Counted from the stretch's first letter, positions 19,311 through 29,170 are shown. The stretch: DNA of 43,781 nt from Candidatus Alistipes intestinipullorum (GCA_019113885.1 DXGO01000030.1:1-43781); one strand, 5' to 3'. Program-made: numbers and translations. The notes: a model not told the origin generated them from the letters alone.

Positions 19311-19369
19311 CTTTGCAAATACAGAATGAATGTCGCATCCGGCGATCCGGAAGCGCTGCCGCTGTGTCG

Positions 19370-19867
19370 CTATTCTTCGTCCTTCTCCGAGTCGATTTCC
19401 TCCTTGAACAGGTCGAGAATTTCCTGCGGAACGCCGTCGCAACGCTTGTAGAGCGAGACATTGTCGGCATTGTCCGTAGCAATCCACGTCATCCGGTCCG
19501 TATAGAGGTTGCGGATGACGTAGCGGCTTGTCCAGTCGCCGTTCTCGTAGTCGTACATGCCGCGGATCACCGAACCCAGCGATTCGTCTGTGTAGAGATT
19601 ATAGGAGCCCGTAATGCGTCGCGGGCCGAAGCTGTCGAGGTTCTGGTAGATCGTGAACCTGTTGCCGTCGCGGTACGAGAGCTCGATATACACGTAGCTT
19701 CCTTCGGCCAGAGCTTCGCCGTTGTTCCACGTCTCGAGCTGCCATGTGCCCGAGATGTTGTAGAGCGAGACGTCGAGTCCCGGGTCTACGTAGCTGTTGT
19801 CTTTCTCGCAGCTTGCAAACGTCGTGGCAACCAGCAGCAGGAGGGTGAGTTTCAGTAAATTTTTCAT
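19370..19867 (-). CDS. Small lipoprotein, lipocalin-like
   Basis: Lipobox (TTFASCEKD); beta-rich ISGTWQLETWNNGEAL...; start at MKNLLKLTLLL. Confidence 0.7.
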   Translation of the reverse strand: MKNLLKLTLLLLVATTFASCEKDNSYVDPGLDVSLYNISGTWQLETWNNGEALAEGSYVYIELSYRDGNRFTIYQNLDSFGPRRITGSYNLYTDESLGSVIRGMYDYENGDWTSRYVIRNLYTDRMTWIATDNADNVSLYKRCDGVPQEILDLFKEEIDSEKDEE

Positions 19868-19874
19868 ATCGTTG

Positions 19875-20705
19875 TCAATTTTTGTTCTGTTTCGTGTCGT
19901 CGTTGTCGGGTTGGATGCGGATCGTGATGCTGCTCTGTCCGGGGGAGAGCCCCAATCCCTGCAGGATGAGGGGAACCCGTTGCGGTGCACGTCCGGCGGA
20001 GGGGTCGAAGCGAACGGTCAACTCGCCCAATTCCCCGGCTTTCAACTCTTCGGGCAGGAATTCCGCCTCGATGCACGGGGGCAGGAGCTGTTTGTCGACC
20101 TTGACCCGCAGTGTCGCATCGCCTGCATTCAGGCATTCGATCCGTTCGGTGCGGAGTTCCGTCCCGTCGAAATGAATTTCCTGCTGTTTGAGCAGCAGCG
20201 ATCCTTTCGCATAGGGATAGGCATAGGTCGGGCGTGTCGAGGGGATCACCTGTCCCGAGAGCTCGAGTATTGCCGTAGGGGCATTCGCCGCGAGTTGGGT
20301 AAAGAGGAAGATTTTGCGCAGGAAGTGCCCCGGATGGCCTTTGGGGTGATAGGTCACCACGACTTTGCCGTCTTGCCCGGGATTGACCGGTTGGCGGTCG
20401 TAGGTGGCCACGGCACATCCGCAGGTACTCTTCACGTGCGTGATGACCAGCGGCTCGTCGCCCGTGTTCCGCCATTGGAACGTGTAGCTTTTCGGCCCGC
20501 CGTCCTCATCGATCTCCCCGGTGTCGATCCGGGTCCGCTCGAAAGCCATCGCCTTGCTGCCCGGTGCAAGCCCGGGGTTGGCCAGGCTGTCGAGCAGTGC
20601 TCGCGACACAGTACGTATCTGGCCCTGCACCGGGGCGGCGGTCAGAAGAACCGTCGCCGCCCCGAGCGGGAACAGAAGGTGCCGTATGACGCTTTCGATC
20701 CGCAT
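19875..20705 (-). CDS. DUF1573 domain exported protein with a second Ig-like domain
   Basis: FQWRNTGDEPLVITHVKSTCGCAVATYDRQPVNPGQDGKVVVTYHPKG is a typical DUF1573 motif; signal peptide; start at MRIESVIRHLLFP. Confidence 0.8.
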   Translation of the reverse strand: MRIESVIRHLLFPLGAATVLLTAAPVQGQIRTVSRALLDSLANPGLAPGSKAMAFERTRIDTGEIDEDGGPKSYTFQWRNTGDEPLVITHVKSTCGCAVATYDRQPVNPGQDGKVVVTYHPKGHPGHFLRKIFLFTQLAANAPTAILELSGQVIPSTRPTYAYPYAKGSLLLKQQEIHFDGTELRTERIECLNAGDATLRVKVDKQLLPPCIEAEFLPEELKAGELGELTVRFDPSAGRAPQRVPLILQGLGLSPGQSSITIRIQPDNDDTKQNKN

Positions 20706-20721
20706 GCCCGTCGTGTACCCG

Positions 20722-22821
20722 TCAGAGCCAGCCGCTGCCGTTGGCCGACTTGCGCACGGTAATGTTGAACTTGTGCGTTTCGTTGTTGCTCGAGGTGATC
20801 GAGGCGGTCGTAGCACCCTCCTTCACTCCGGTGAAGATGGCCTTTCCGTCCTTGATCTCGCCCGTGGCGATCGAGGTGTCATCGATCGTGAGGGTGTAAG
20901 TCAGCGACTCTCCGTCGACGAAATAGCGCGACGGGGTTTCGATCACCTTGTTCTCCTCGCCTACGCCGAGGTAGATGTTCGGGAACGAGACTTTCGACCC
21001 GGCATCCTCTCCGGCAATGGCCGCGAGGAGCATCTCGGCATCGGTCATGCCTCCCACGCATCCGTAGTACTGGGACAGCGGAATGCTCGTATAGCGGTTT
21101 TTGCCGATTTCCGTGACGTAGAAGTAGTAGTACTTGGTTCCGACCTGGTAGTCGTCAATCGGCCGGACGCTCTCGACAAGCAATTTGCGGAATTCGGCGG
21201 CCGTGAAGTGTTTGCGGAGTTGCACGGCATAGGAGAGGCCCAGCGCTGCGACGCCCGAAACGTGCGGGCAGGCCATCGAGGTGCCCTCCATGTAGCCGTA
21301 TTCGGTGCCGCTGCTCACCTGCGGGGGCAGTGTCGAGAGGATGCAGCCGACGGCTCCGCGCGGATGGTCGTTGTCGAAGAACTCGAAATAGTAGTCCTGG
21401 TCGCCTCCCGGAGCCGAGATGTCCGTGAACTCTCCGTAGTTCGAGAAGGTCGAGATCGTGTAGTCAGGGGCTGTGGCGTTTACCGAGATGCAGTATTCGG
21501 CAGCTCCGGGGAATCCGCCGGCTGCGGCGTACTCGTTGCCCGAGGCGAAGATCGGAATACCGCCCTCGATCGGCCCGTTGGGCGACCCTGCGTTGTGGAC
21601 GAAGTAGTCGAGAGAAGCCTTCTCCAGCGGGCAATAGGTCTCCCACTCCTCCTCGGTAGCAAAGCCGGGGGTATTCTCATAGCCGTTGGCGGCACTCGAG
21701 GTGTAACCCCAGCTGCACTGCAGGATCACGGCGCCGTTGTCGGCCGCATACTTGATGGCGCGGGCCAGGCTTACCGTGTTGCTCGAAGAGTTGCCCGAGA
21801 ATATCTGGCACGACATGACCTTCACGCCCGGATTCTGCTCCGTACCACCGGCAATCGAGGCGATACCGATACCGTTGTTGTTTCGGGCGGCGATGACACC
21901 GGCTACGTGTGTTCCGTGTCCCGTGTCGGCCGAAGCGTCGCACGAGACGATTCCCGTATTGTTGATGAAGTCATAGCCGTGGTAATCGCCGGCATATCCG
22001 TTTCCGTCGTTGTCCTTGTGCGAGCCGTAGACCTCGTCTTCGTTCACCCAGATGTTGTTGATCAGGTCGGGGTGTCGCCAGTAGATGCCTTCGTCGAGCA
22101 CGGCCACGATGATCGACGGATCACCTGTCGTGCGCTCCCAGGCCTTCTCGCAGTTGACGTCGGCTCCGGCAACGAACTTCGCTTCGCCAACCTCGGTGTC
22201 CTCATCGGCGCCGATGACGTAGTTGGCCTGATAGCCCGAATTGATGATGTTCCACTGCCACTGGAGCAGGTTGTCATTGTAGACGTATCCGTTGGCCCCG
22301 TTGGCGCGTGTGGCAGCCCCGTTGAGCAGGTTTGCCGAGAGTGGAATGGCTTTGCGATCGGTGCGGTAGGCACGTTTGATGGTACGGTTGGGCGCGGCGG
22401 TTTGCACTTCACCGAGTTGCGAAAGTCGTGAGATGACATCCTCTACGGAGTGGTCCTCGCTGAAACGCACGACATACCACAGGTGCAGGCCGGCTTCGCG
22501 TGTCCGCTCTTCGGTGCGTTCGTCGAGCGGGAAGATGCGTTCCACCTCACAATCGCCGAGCAGGTCGAGTACTTCGTCGACCGAGAGGATGCCCGATCGG
22601 GTAGCGGCCGCGCCGCTACGGGTCTTTGCTGCGCCCAACTCATCGAGCATATCGCTGACGTAGGGGGCGAATTTTACAATGACCTCTCCCGACATCTCGA
22701 CCGGTTCGGTCCCTGTTTCGGGGGTCGTTGCAGGTTCGTTAAACTCCTCTGTGGAGCAGGCGCTTAAGGCGATCAGCATAAGGGCGCTGAAGGCCGAAAC
22801 AAGATATTTGTTTATTTTCAT
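20722..22821 (-). CDS. S8 (subtilisin-like) serine peptidase lipoprotein with C-terminal BIG2-like domain
   Basis: Lipobox (LIALSACST); triad motifs VAVLDEGI, GHGTHVAGVIA and GTSMACPHVSG; C-terminal TSIATGEIKDGKAIFTGVKEGATTASIT resembles BIG2. Confidence 0.92.
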   Translation of the reverse strand: MKINKYLVSAFSALMLIALSACSTEEFNEPATTPETGTEPVEMSGEVIVKFAPYVSDMLDELGAAKTRSGAAATRSGILSVDEVLDLLGDCEVERIFPLDERTEERTREAGLHLWYVVRFSEDHSVEDVISRLSQLGEVQTAAPNRTIKRAYRTDRKAIPLSANLLNGAATRANGANGYVYNDNLLQWQWNIINSGYQANYVIGADEDTEVGEAKFVAGADVNCEKAWERTTGDPSIIVAVLDEGIYWRHPDLINNIWVNEDEVYGSHKDNDGNGYAGDYHGYDFINNTGIVSCDASADTGHGTHVAGVIAARNNNGIGIASIAGGTEQNPGVKVMSCQIFSGNSSSNTVSLARAIKYAADNGAVILQCSWGYTSSAANGYENTPGFATEEEWETYCPLEKASLDYFVHNAGSPNGPIEGGIPIFASGNEYAAAGGFPGAAEYCISVNATAPDYTISTFSNYGEFTDISAPGGDQDYYFEFFDNDHPRGAVGCILSTLPPQVSSGTEYGYMEGTSMACPHVSGVAALGLSYAVQLRKHFTAAEFRKLLVESVRPIDDYQVGTKYYYFYVTEIGKNRYTSIPLSQYYGCVGGMTDAEMLLAAIAGEDAGSKVSFPNIYLGVGEENKVIETPSRYFVDGESLTYTLTIDDTSIATGEIKDGKAIFTGVKEGATTASITSSNNETHKFNITVRKSANGSGWL

Positions 22822-22835
22822 GGTGTCTCAGTTCG

Positions 22836-24590
22836 TTATCTGCCCGAAGTGTCCGTGGTATCATCGGTGCTTTCGGAGTCTTCGGACGACGTGTTGGCGA
22901 GTTTTTTCTTGGTGTATATCTTGTAATACTCGTTCAGGTTTGCCGGGACGTTGGTGAAACCTGCAAGATTTCCCAACTTGTCCTTGCCCTCCTGGTTGAA
23001 GACCAGCGCGTAGGGATCCCACCAGTCGAGCGACGGGTGCAGGAGCAACCATTGGGGAAGTTCGCCCGTCAGACGGTTGAGGTTCAGGGCAAGGCTCTTC
23101 AACTGCGGCATTACGCGTTTTACTTCGAGCATCTTCCGTGGAAGCGTATCGTTACTCTTGGCGATGTCCTCCTCGGTGTAGAATCCGATCTCATCGTCAT
23201 CCTCGAACGAGGGAATTTCGCCCTGGAGGTAGTTGACCGAAAGAATCAGCGTATCGAGACCCGTGACCTCTTCACCATTCGTATTGGTTTTGTGCTCCCA
23301 CTTGAACAGCCGTGAGGGGAAAGGTTGGATCTGGTCATCACGGTACGTTTCTTCATAGAGGCCTCCGAAGCCGGTCGAGGTAGTGTTGCTGAGGTCGTAA
23401 ATCAACCTGCGCTGGTTGTTGAGCATTCTCAGCACGTGCAGTTTCGGGAAGTTGTCGGGGTTGATGACTTCCGGAACTTTTTCGAAGTTGTTGCTACCCA
23501 GGTCGAGGTATTCGAGGTTACGGAGGTTCTTGAAGTCCTCATGGAGCGAGGTCAGACCATAGGCGCCGATCGTAAGGCGCTTGAGCTGCGTGAGCTTGCA
23601 GATATACTCGCCTGTATCGAGGTTCAGCAGGAACGTGTTGGTGTTGCTGTAGAACTCCAGCTCCTCGGCGGCGGTCAGGTATTGCACTTCGTAGGGAATT
23701 CCCTCCTTGGTCGAGAACATGAAGAAGCGGGCGGACTTGACACGGCCTTTCAACGATTCATTGTATCCTTCCATGCCCTCTTCCCAAAGGGTCACGCCGT
23801 CCCAGTTGTCCATTTTATCTCCCGAGCTTTCCCAGTCGGAGGCCCAGACGGCGAGCGTGCGGGCAATGCCGAGCAGTGCCACGGAGTCACCGGCACGCGA
23901 ATCCTCTTCGATCTTTTGGGCGGCACTCTGTGTGATGACGAGTTTATCGTTCTGTGCGAGCATGTCGGAGGTCACGCCTTCGGACGTCGGTTCGAAGGTG
24001 ATCTCGGCGATACGGTCTTCGGGAATCGAGTTGATGCCCCAGTTGATGCGAAGATTGACCTCGCGCGGACGCAGTCCGCGATCGAAGACGAGTTCACCCT
24101 TCTCTACGTTGATCCAGCTGGCGACCTCGTCAGGAACCTTGACGTCGAAATTGACGTTGGTCTTGACCTGAACATCCACATAACGCTTGTCGATTGTAGC
24201 ATAGTTTTCGATGCTGACAGCCGATTCATCGAGTGTGATGGCGTAGTCGAAGCCCTCCTGGGTGATCTGTATTTCCTTATAATCAGAGCTGTTTTCAGCT
24301 TTGGCGATACGCACTATGCCGCTGCGGGGCTGCGAGGTGAGGGCCGAGTCGATGATCAGGCTGCACTCCTTGCTGCCTTTTCCGTTTGCGGGAGATACAG
24401 TGACCCAAGGCACGGTGGACGAAGCCACCCAGTTGTCGCTTGAGGACACCTTGATGCGTTGGGTTCCGCCTACAGCCTCGATGGTAATCGTATTGCAGTC
24501 GATGCCGAAGGCAACGGTCTCGTCGTTGGTGCAACCGATCATGACGGTTGCGGCGAGAAGTGACGATGCGATATAATTCAGTATTTTCAT
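22836..24590 (-). CDS. Lipoprotein with BACON-type Ig domains and leucine-rich repeats
   Basis: Lipobox (ATVMIGCTN); BACON-like KVSSSDNWVASSTVPWVTVSPANGKGS...; LRR-like LRNLEYLDLGSNNFEKVPEV. Confidence 0.8.
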   Translation of the reverse strand: MKILNYIASSLLAATVMIGCTNDETVAFGIDCNTITIEAVGGTQRIKVSSSDNWVASSTVPWVTVSPANGKGSKECSLIIDSALTSQPRSGIVRIAKAENSSDYKEIQITQEGFDYAITLDESAVSIENYATIDKRYVDVQVKTNVNFDVKVPDEVASWINVEKGELVFDRGLRPREVNLRINWGINSIPEDRIAEITFEPTSEGVTSDMLAQNDKLVITQSAAQKIEEDSRAGDSVALLGIARTLAVWASDWESSGDKMDNWDGVTLWEEGMEGYNESLKGRVKSARFFMFSTKEGIPYEVQYLTAAEELEFYSNTNTFLLNLDTGEYICKLTQLKRLTIGAYGLTSLHEDFKNLRNLEYLDLGSNNFEKVPEVINPDNFPKLHVLRMLNNQRRLIYDLSNTTSTGFGGLYEETYRDDQIQPFPSRLFKWEHKTNTNGEEVTGLDTLILSVNYLQGEIPSFEDDDEIGFYTEEDIAKSNDTLPRKMLEVKRVMPQLKSLALNLNRLTGELPQWLLLHPSLDWWDPYALVFNQEGKDKLGNLAGFTNVPANLNEYYKIYTKKKLANTSSEDSESTDDTTDTSGR

Positions 24591-24604
24591 GTTTCCGTAG
24601 CTTA

Positions 24605-27349
24605 TTATTCGAGCATAGCGGGGCAGTTGATAATATTCTGCGACTTATCGTAGGTGAGGTTGAATGCACCAGCTTGCCAATAGTAGCAGATGTCCGAAGC
24701 ATCGAACGTGATATTGGGGTTGTCGCTGATGTCGAGGTTGTAGATCAGGTAGGAGATTGTGTCGTCGATCTTTCGCAGGTCGTTCGATCCCAGGAACAGC
24801 CCTCGCAATCCTGTGTGCTTGTAGATACCCGTAGGCCACTCGCGCAGGCAGCGCGAACCGTCGTCGGCACGCTGTCCGCGGACGGCGTAGACGGTCAGGC
24901 TAAGGGCGTCGGTCGGGTTCCAGGGGAACTTCGAGAAGGCGTTGTACGAGAAATCCACTCCGTAGAGATAGGGGAGGTTCCCGGCATGGAAATCATCCGG
25001 TAACTCTGTCAAGCGGTTGTAGGTGAGGTCGATCGAGATGAGATTGGCCAGATTCTCGGGCTTTGTCGGCGTGAAGCAATCCTTTTCGAAGGAGGTCATG
25101 CCGTTTCCGCTGAGGATGATGTAGCTGATCTGCGAATTGCTTTTCACCATGCAGGCGGGATACTCCTTGATCTGGTTCCCTGACAGCGTGAAGGTCGTGA
25201 CATTGATTCCTTGATACTTGCCGTTCTTACCGTTTTCGAATCCTTCGATCTTGTTATAGGCCAGGTTGACACCCGAAAGATAGTAGGGGGTATCGCTGGT
25301 GAAGATGTCGGGCACCTCCGTGAGTTGGTTGTACGAAGCGGAGAAGGTATCAAGGTTATCGGTGTTGCAGAAAATCTGACGTTTCCCGTCGGGAGTTGCA
25401 ACCGTCTTAAATTTCGTGATCTGGTTGTTGTCGAAATAGAGTTCCGAGGGCATAAAGTCGTTGCCGAAAGCCTCGACTTCGCCAGATATCTTGTTGTTCG
25501 ACAGGTCGAGCAGTCCGAGGCGTTCCATGCCGGCGATCTCTTTCGGTATCGAAGTCAGGTTGTTGTCGCGGACATAGAGCATCTGGATCACGTTTTTCGA
25601 GTTTCCGGTTGCAAGGTTCCTGATGGTGCGCTGCAGTTGCTGGTCTTCCCATCCGGGGATGGTGCTGGTACCTGCATTGCAGGAGATATTGACCTGGACA
25701 AGCGCCGGCATGTCCTTGACCTCATCGGGCAGGCCGTTCAGGTAGGGGCAGTTGTAGATTTCGAGCAGCGTGCACGAAGAGAGCTTTCCGATCTCCTTGG
25801 GCAACTCCTTGATCGGGCTGTTGCCGAGGTAGAGGTACTCGAGCTTTGTCAGGTTGCCGATCTCGGCAGGCAGGCTTTCGAGGTTGTTGCAGAAGCGTCC
25901 TGCGATTACATCCTTGGGCTCGATTTCGAGGTGACGTCCGGTTTTGGCGTCAATCAACTCCTGCTCGGTGTATCCCTGCTCGTAGAGGGCCATGGCAGGG
26001 CTGGTGAGCCCGTTCTCCTTGAGCGCCAGCGCACAAGGGTAGGACATCTGAGGCATGGGGTGAATAGCCTGCATGTACTGTTTGTTGTACTCCATGCGGT
26101 TGCGGTTGCGCTCTTCGAGCGACTTCGACTGATCGAGCATCGGATCATACGTCCCGGTATTCGTGTCGTTGTGGGTGCCGAGGTAGAGCTCGACCAGCTC
26201 GGTGAGCTGTCCGAGAGCCTTCGGCATTTTGCCGCTGATACCGAACTCACTCAGCACGAGCTTGGCCACGCGGCCGTTGGAGTGTATCTCCACGCCGGGT
26301 TGGTCGCTCCACAGGTCGGGCGACTTGTTGAAGTCCCAGTTGCAGCCCTTGTTGTAGTCCTGACCGCCGTAGTACCAGTTGGGTCCGTCGAGGGCCAGCC
26401 AGATTTCTCTCAGGGCATAGTTGTCCTTCATGTATTCGTCAGCTTCGTAGAGCTTGATGGAGACATTGGCTTCGGTCGTTTTGTTGTCTTCGACCGTGAA
26501 GTTCCACTTTTCGGGGAGTTTGTCGGAGCACTCTTCGAGCAGGTCTTTGTTGGTGTCGTAGGTTGCGTATCCGACGATCTCGTAGGTCGCTGCGGGCAGC
26601 GAGAAGAGCGAGTCGCAGGAGATCGACGAGGTTTGGTATCCGAACTCGTCGCTTTCGACATCGTCTTCATCGAAATGGATAGAGAAGTCAGCCTTGAGTT
26701 TGGAGTAGGTAATGTTCTCCTTGCTGGTTCCGACCTCGTGTATGATGACGTCGAAATAAGCGATCTCATCGAACATGTATTCGCGTTTCCGGTCGAGGGC
26801 GCGAGTACCGTTACCGGGCATGTTTTTGAATTCGGAGATGTCTTTCAGCACGTTGAAGCGCACTTTGCCGCGGGGGGTTACCTTCGCCGTGAGGTTGTGG
26901 GAGGTAAGGCCTCCGGCCACGACGGTCAACATGTTGTTCTCGGTGGTACCGCGGTAAAGTTCGTTGTCGAGGACATCGTAGAGGATGTATGAGACAATCT
27001 GGTACTCTCCGGCCAGAAGTTGCAGTTTGTCACTGCGGAGGCCGAATTCTGCGCTCTCCTTGTCAGCGTAGTTAAGCGTAAGGGTCTGGGATATCTGAAT
27101 GTCGCCCGAGAGCAGGCGGATTTCCAGTTTGCAGGCGTCCGACAGGTAGTCGAGCTCGTCCACTGCGCGGGTTTTAAGATCGGTGCTCGGATCGACGGGT
27201 TCCAGTCCCTCCTTGTAGAGTTTGAACTGTACGTACCCGTAATCCGATTCGCGGTTGTCGATACCGTCATCGTCGGTGCAGGCGCCGGCAAAGAGGGCCG
27301 CGCAGCAGGCGACGAAGGCGAATATTACGTTGTTTTTGAAAAGTTTCAT
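24605..27349 (-). CDS. Large leucine-rich repeat lipoprotein (DUF4458-like N-terminal region)
   Basis: Lipobox (AALFAGACTD); at least nine LRR units (LTKLEYLYLGNSPIKELPKEIGKL, MERLGLLDLSNNKISG, LISIDLTYNRLTELPDDF). Confidence 0.85.
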   Translation of the reverse strand: MKLFKNNVIFAFVACCAALFAGACTDDDGIDNRESDYGYVQFKLYKEGLEPVDPSTDLKTRAVDELDYLSDACKLEIRLLSGDIQISQTLTLNYADKESAEFGLRSDKLQLLAGEYQIVSYILYDVLDNELYRGTTENNMLTVVAGGLTSHNLTAKVTPRGKVRFNVLKDISEFKNMPGNGTRALDRKREYMFDEIAYFDVIIHEVGTSKENITYSKLKADFSIHFDEDDVESDEFGYQTSSISCDSLFSLPAATYEIVGYATYDTNKDLLEECSDKLPEKWNFTVEDNKTTEANVSIKLYEADEYMKDNYALREIWLALDGPNWYYGGQDYNKGCNWDFNKSPDLWSDQPGVEIHSNGRVAKLVLSEFGISGKMPKALGQLTELVELYLGTHNDTNTGTYDPMLDQSKSLEERNRNRMEYNKQYMQAIHPMPQMSYPCALALKENGLTSPAMALYEQGYTEQELIDAKTGRHLEIEPKDVIAGRFCNNLESLPAEIGNLTKLEYLYLGNSPIKELPKEIGKLSSCTLLEIYNCPYLNGLPDEVKDMPALVQVNISCNAGTSTIPGWEDQQLQRTIRNLATGNSKNVIQMLYVRDNNLTSIPKEIAGMERLGLLDLSNNKISGEVEAFGNDFMPSELYFDNNQITKFKTVATPDGKRQIFCNTDNLDTFSASYNQLTEVPDIFTSDTPYYLSGVNLAYNKIEGFENGKNGKYQGINVTTFTLSGNQIKEYPACMVKSNSQISYIILSGNGMTSFEKDCFTPTKPENLANLISIDLTYNRLTELPDDFHAGNLPYLYGVDFSYNAFSKFPWNPTDALSLTVYAVRGQRADDGSRCLREWPTGIYKHTGLRGLFLGSNDLRKIDDTISYLIYNLDISDNPNITFDASDICYYWQAGAFNLTYDKSQNIINCPAMLE

Positions 27350-27369
27350 AGAAAACCTTGTCTTGTAAA

Positions 27370-27385
27370 CTCTTTAATTATAGTT
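27370..27385 (+). repeat. Left arm of 16-bp inverted repeat (CTCTTTAATTATAGTT)
   Basis: Exact reverse complement occurs at 29148-29163, flanking the DUF5003-like gene. Confidence 0.85.
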
Positions 27386-27391
27386 TTTTTG

Positions 27392-27430
27392 AAAACAGGG
27401 CCCCGCCCCATTCAACGGGGCCCTTGTTTT
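27392..27430. terminator. Strong intra-operon hairpin terminator downstream of the DUF5003-like gene
   Basis: GGGCCCCG (27398-27405)/CGGGGCCC (27416-27423) with AAAACA/TTGTTTT flanks extending the stem. Confidence 0.75.
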
Positions 27431-27455
27431 TCATGCGGTCAATAAGTGCCTCGGA

Positions 27456-29129
27456 TCAATAGTTACGGATGCAGATAACACGTGCAACGACACCATCGCC
27501 GTAGGGGGTCATTCCATAGAAAGCAAGCGATCCTTTGTCTCCCTTTTGGCCGACATCTCCGTATCCCTCCATGGAGATCATGCAGGTACCGTCTTCCATA
27601 TCCATGAACACCAGCCATTCGTTGCCGTAGGGATTGGACATGACTTGAGTGTACTCGCCGCTCAATGTCAGCATCAGCGAACTTTGGCTCATGGAGAGGT
27701 TATTGTAAGTCAGACGATAGAGTTTGGCTCCCATCTCGATCTCGCCGGCAAACTCTGCAACATCCGGATCGGTGTTGGGATCTCCGTCGGTCAGATCCTC
27801 AAATTTGAAGTATCCGTTCTGGAGGTAGTAATTGGTCATGAAATCATTCGGATAGCCGAGCGTGAATCCATCTTCGCCACCTTCATCGCTGTTTCCGGCT
27901 TGCTCGACGGTAGCAAAGATATACTGCTTGTACTCCTCCTTGATGTCCGTGAAACCATCTGCTATGATGTCGGACGGATCTCCTTCGGGAAGTTTGCTTT
28001 GGGGAATGGCGAGCAATATGGCTGTACGGGCGTCTCCATCGTTCTCTGAAACCGTAATCGAGTAGTCGCGTTTCTGGAACAACTCGTCGCTTTCATCATC
28101 CCATTTGTCCTCGAACTTAATCCACGAATTCAAGCCGGATATGATCGTATATGTATCGTCTACAGCATAGAATGAGAGTCCCTTGGTGCTGGATACGGAA
28201 CCATCGAAAGAGTCTCGCTCGACATCCGTTCCTGCCGTTTGGGTAGCGTATTTGCCATTGGCCTGGAAATTCAGCGTCTTATTCTCGGGAATGTCATAAT
28301 GGCGGACAAGATCACGGGTTGCCGGCACCTTGAAGTAATACATGTTGTGCGTATTGTTGCCGGGGTCTTCGTCCTTGCCGACCGAGGCGTCGTAGAAATC
28401 AATTCCGATCGTGGTGCCATCGAGAATCTCCTCGGTGGTAAACTTGATGTCGAAACGGACCTCCTTCGAGTTATTATCCCCGTCAACGTCCACTTCACGG
28501 GCTTTAATGAACCACCCCTCGGCTTCCTCGGGAATGTTGATGAGCCAGGAGAAGTTGCTCGTGGCCTTGAACACATACTCCAGTGCTCCGTTGTACGTCC
28601 AGAACATCTCGATCGGGGAGTCCTGGTTGTTTTTCGCCTCCGGAGTTTCGTTATAGATACCGGGATTGAAGAGTTGTCCGTACTCGTCGAATTCGACCTG
28701 GTAGATATCGAACTGGCGCTCGGTCGTTCCACGGGTGATCGTAGCGATTACCTGCGTCTGGCCGCCCATCGTCAGCGATACTTCGCAACTCGGGGTGGCA
28801 TCGAATTCCACCTGATCGGTCGTGGCGATCGTGACGGTTACGGGGTCCTTGCTTGCTTTGCCCTGGATCGAGGTAACCGAAACTTCGCCGTCGCGCAGTT
28901 CGAACCATTTGGAGGTTTCGGGATCGGTCGGGATGCTGATCGTCCAGTCCATGTTCGGCGTGAACGTTACGGGACACGTGGTCTCACCTGCCGGGATGGT
29001 TAGGCTCTGAGGCTCCGGAAATTCGGGGGTGACAACTTTTTTATCTTCGTTGTCCTCATTGCACGAGGTGGACAATACTGCAACGCTCGCCAACAGAACC
29101 GATGCCCAGTGTAGAATCATTCTTTTCAT
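27456..29129 (-). CDS. Lipoprotein, DUF5003-like, with N-terminal BACON-like Ig region
   Basis: Lipobox (AVLSTSCNED); SLTIPAGETTCPVTFTPNMDWTISIPTDPETSKWFEL; 557 aa from MKRMILHWAS. Confidence 0.7.
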   Translation of the reverse strand: MKRMILHWASVLLASVAVLSTSCNEDNEDKKVVTPEFPEPQSLTIPAGETTCPVTFTPNMDWTISIPTDPETSKWFELRDGEVSVTSIQGKASKDPVTVTIATTDQVEFDATPSCEVSLTMGGQTQVIATITRGTTERQFDIYQVEFDEYGQLFNPGIYNETPEAKNNQDSPIEMFWTYNGALEYVFKATSNFSWLINIPEEAEGWFIKAREVDVDGDNNSKEVRFDIKFTTEEILDGTTIGIDFYDASVGKDEDPGNNTHNMYYFKVPATRDLVRHYDIPENKTLNFQANGKYATQTAGTDVERDSFDGSVSSTKGLSFYAVDDTYTIISGLNSWIKFEDKWDDESDELFQKRDYSITVSENDGDARTAILLAIPQSKLPEGDPSDIIADGFTDIKEEYKQYIFATVEQAGNSDEGGEDGFTLGYPNDFMTNYYLQNGYFKFEDLTDGDPNTDPDVAEFAGEIEMGAKLYRLTYNNLSMSQSSLMLTLSGEYTQVMSNPYGNEWLVFMDMEDGTCMISMEGYGDVGQKGDKGSLAFYGMTPYGDGVVARVICIRNY

Positions 29130-29147
29130 AAGGCTTTGCATTTTTTG

Positions 29148-29163
29148 AACTATAATTAAAGAG
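29148..29163 (-). repeat. Right arm of 16-bp inverted repeat (AACTATAATTAAAGAG on + strand)
   Basis: Exact reverse complement of 27370-27385. Confidence 0.85.
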
Positions 29164-29170
29164 AATGGGA

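Noticed and set aside
20521-22431. 636-aa plus-strand ORF antisense to the S8 peptidase
   Set aside because: Shadow ORF; the minus-strand frame has complete S8 motifs.
25211-26992. 593-aa plus-strand ORF antisense to the LRR lipoprotein
   Set aside because: Shadow ORF; apparent repetitiveness mirrors the LRR repeats.
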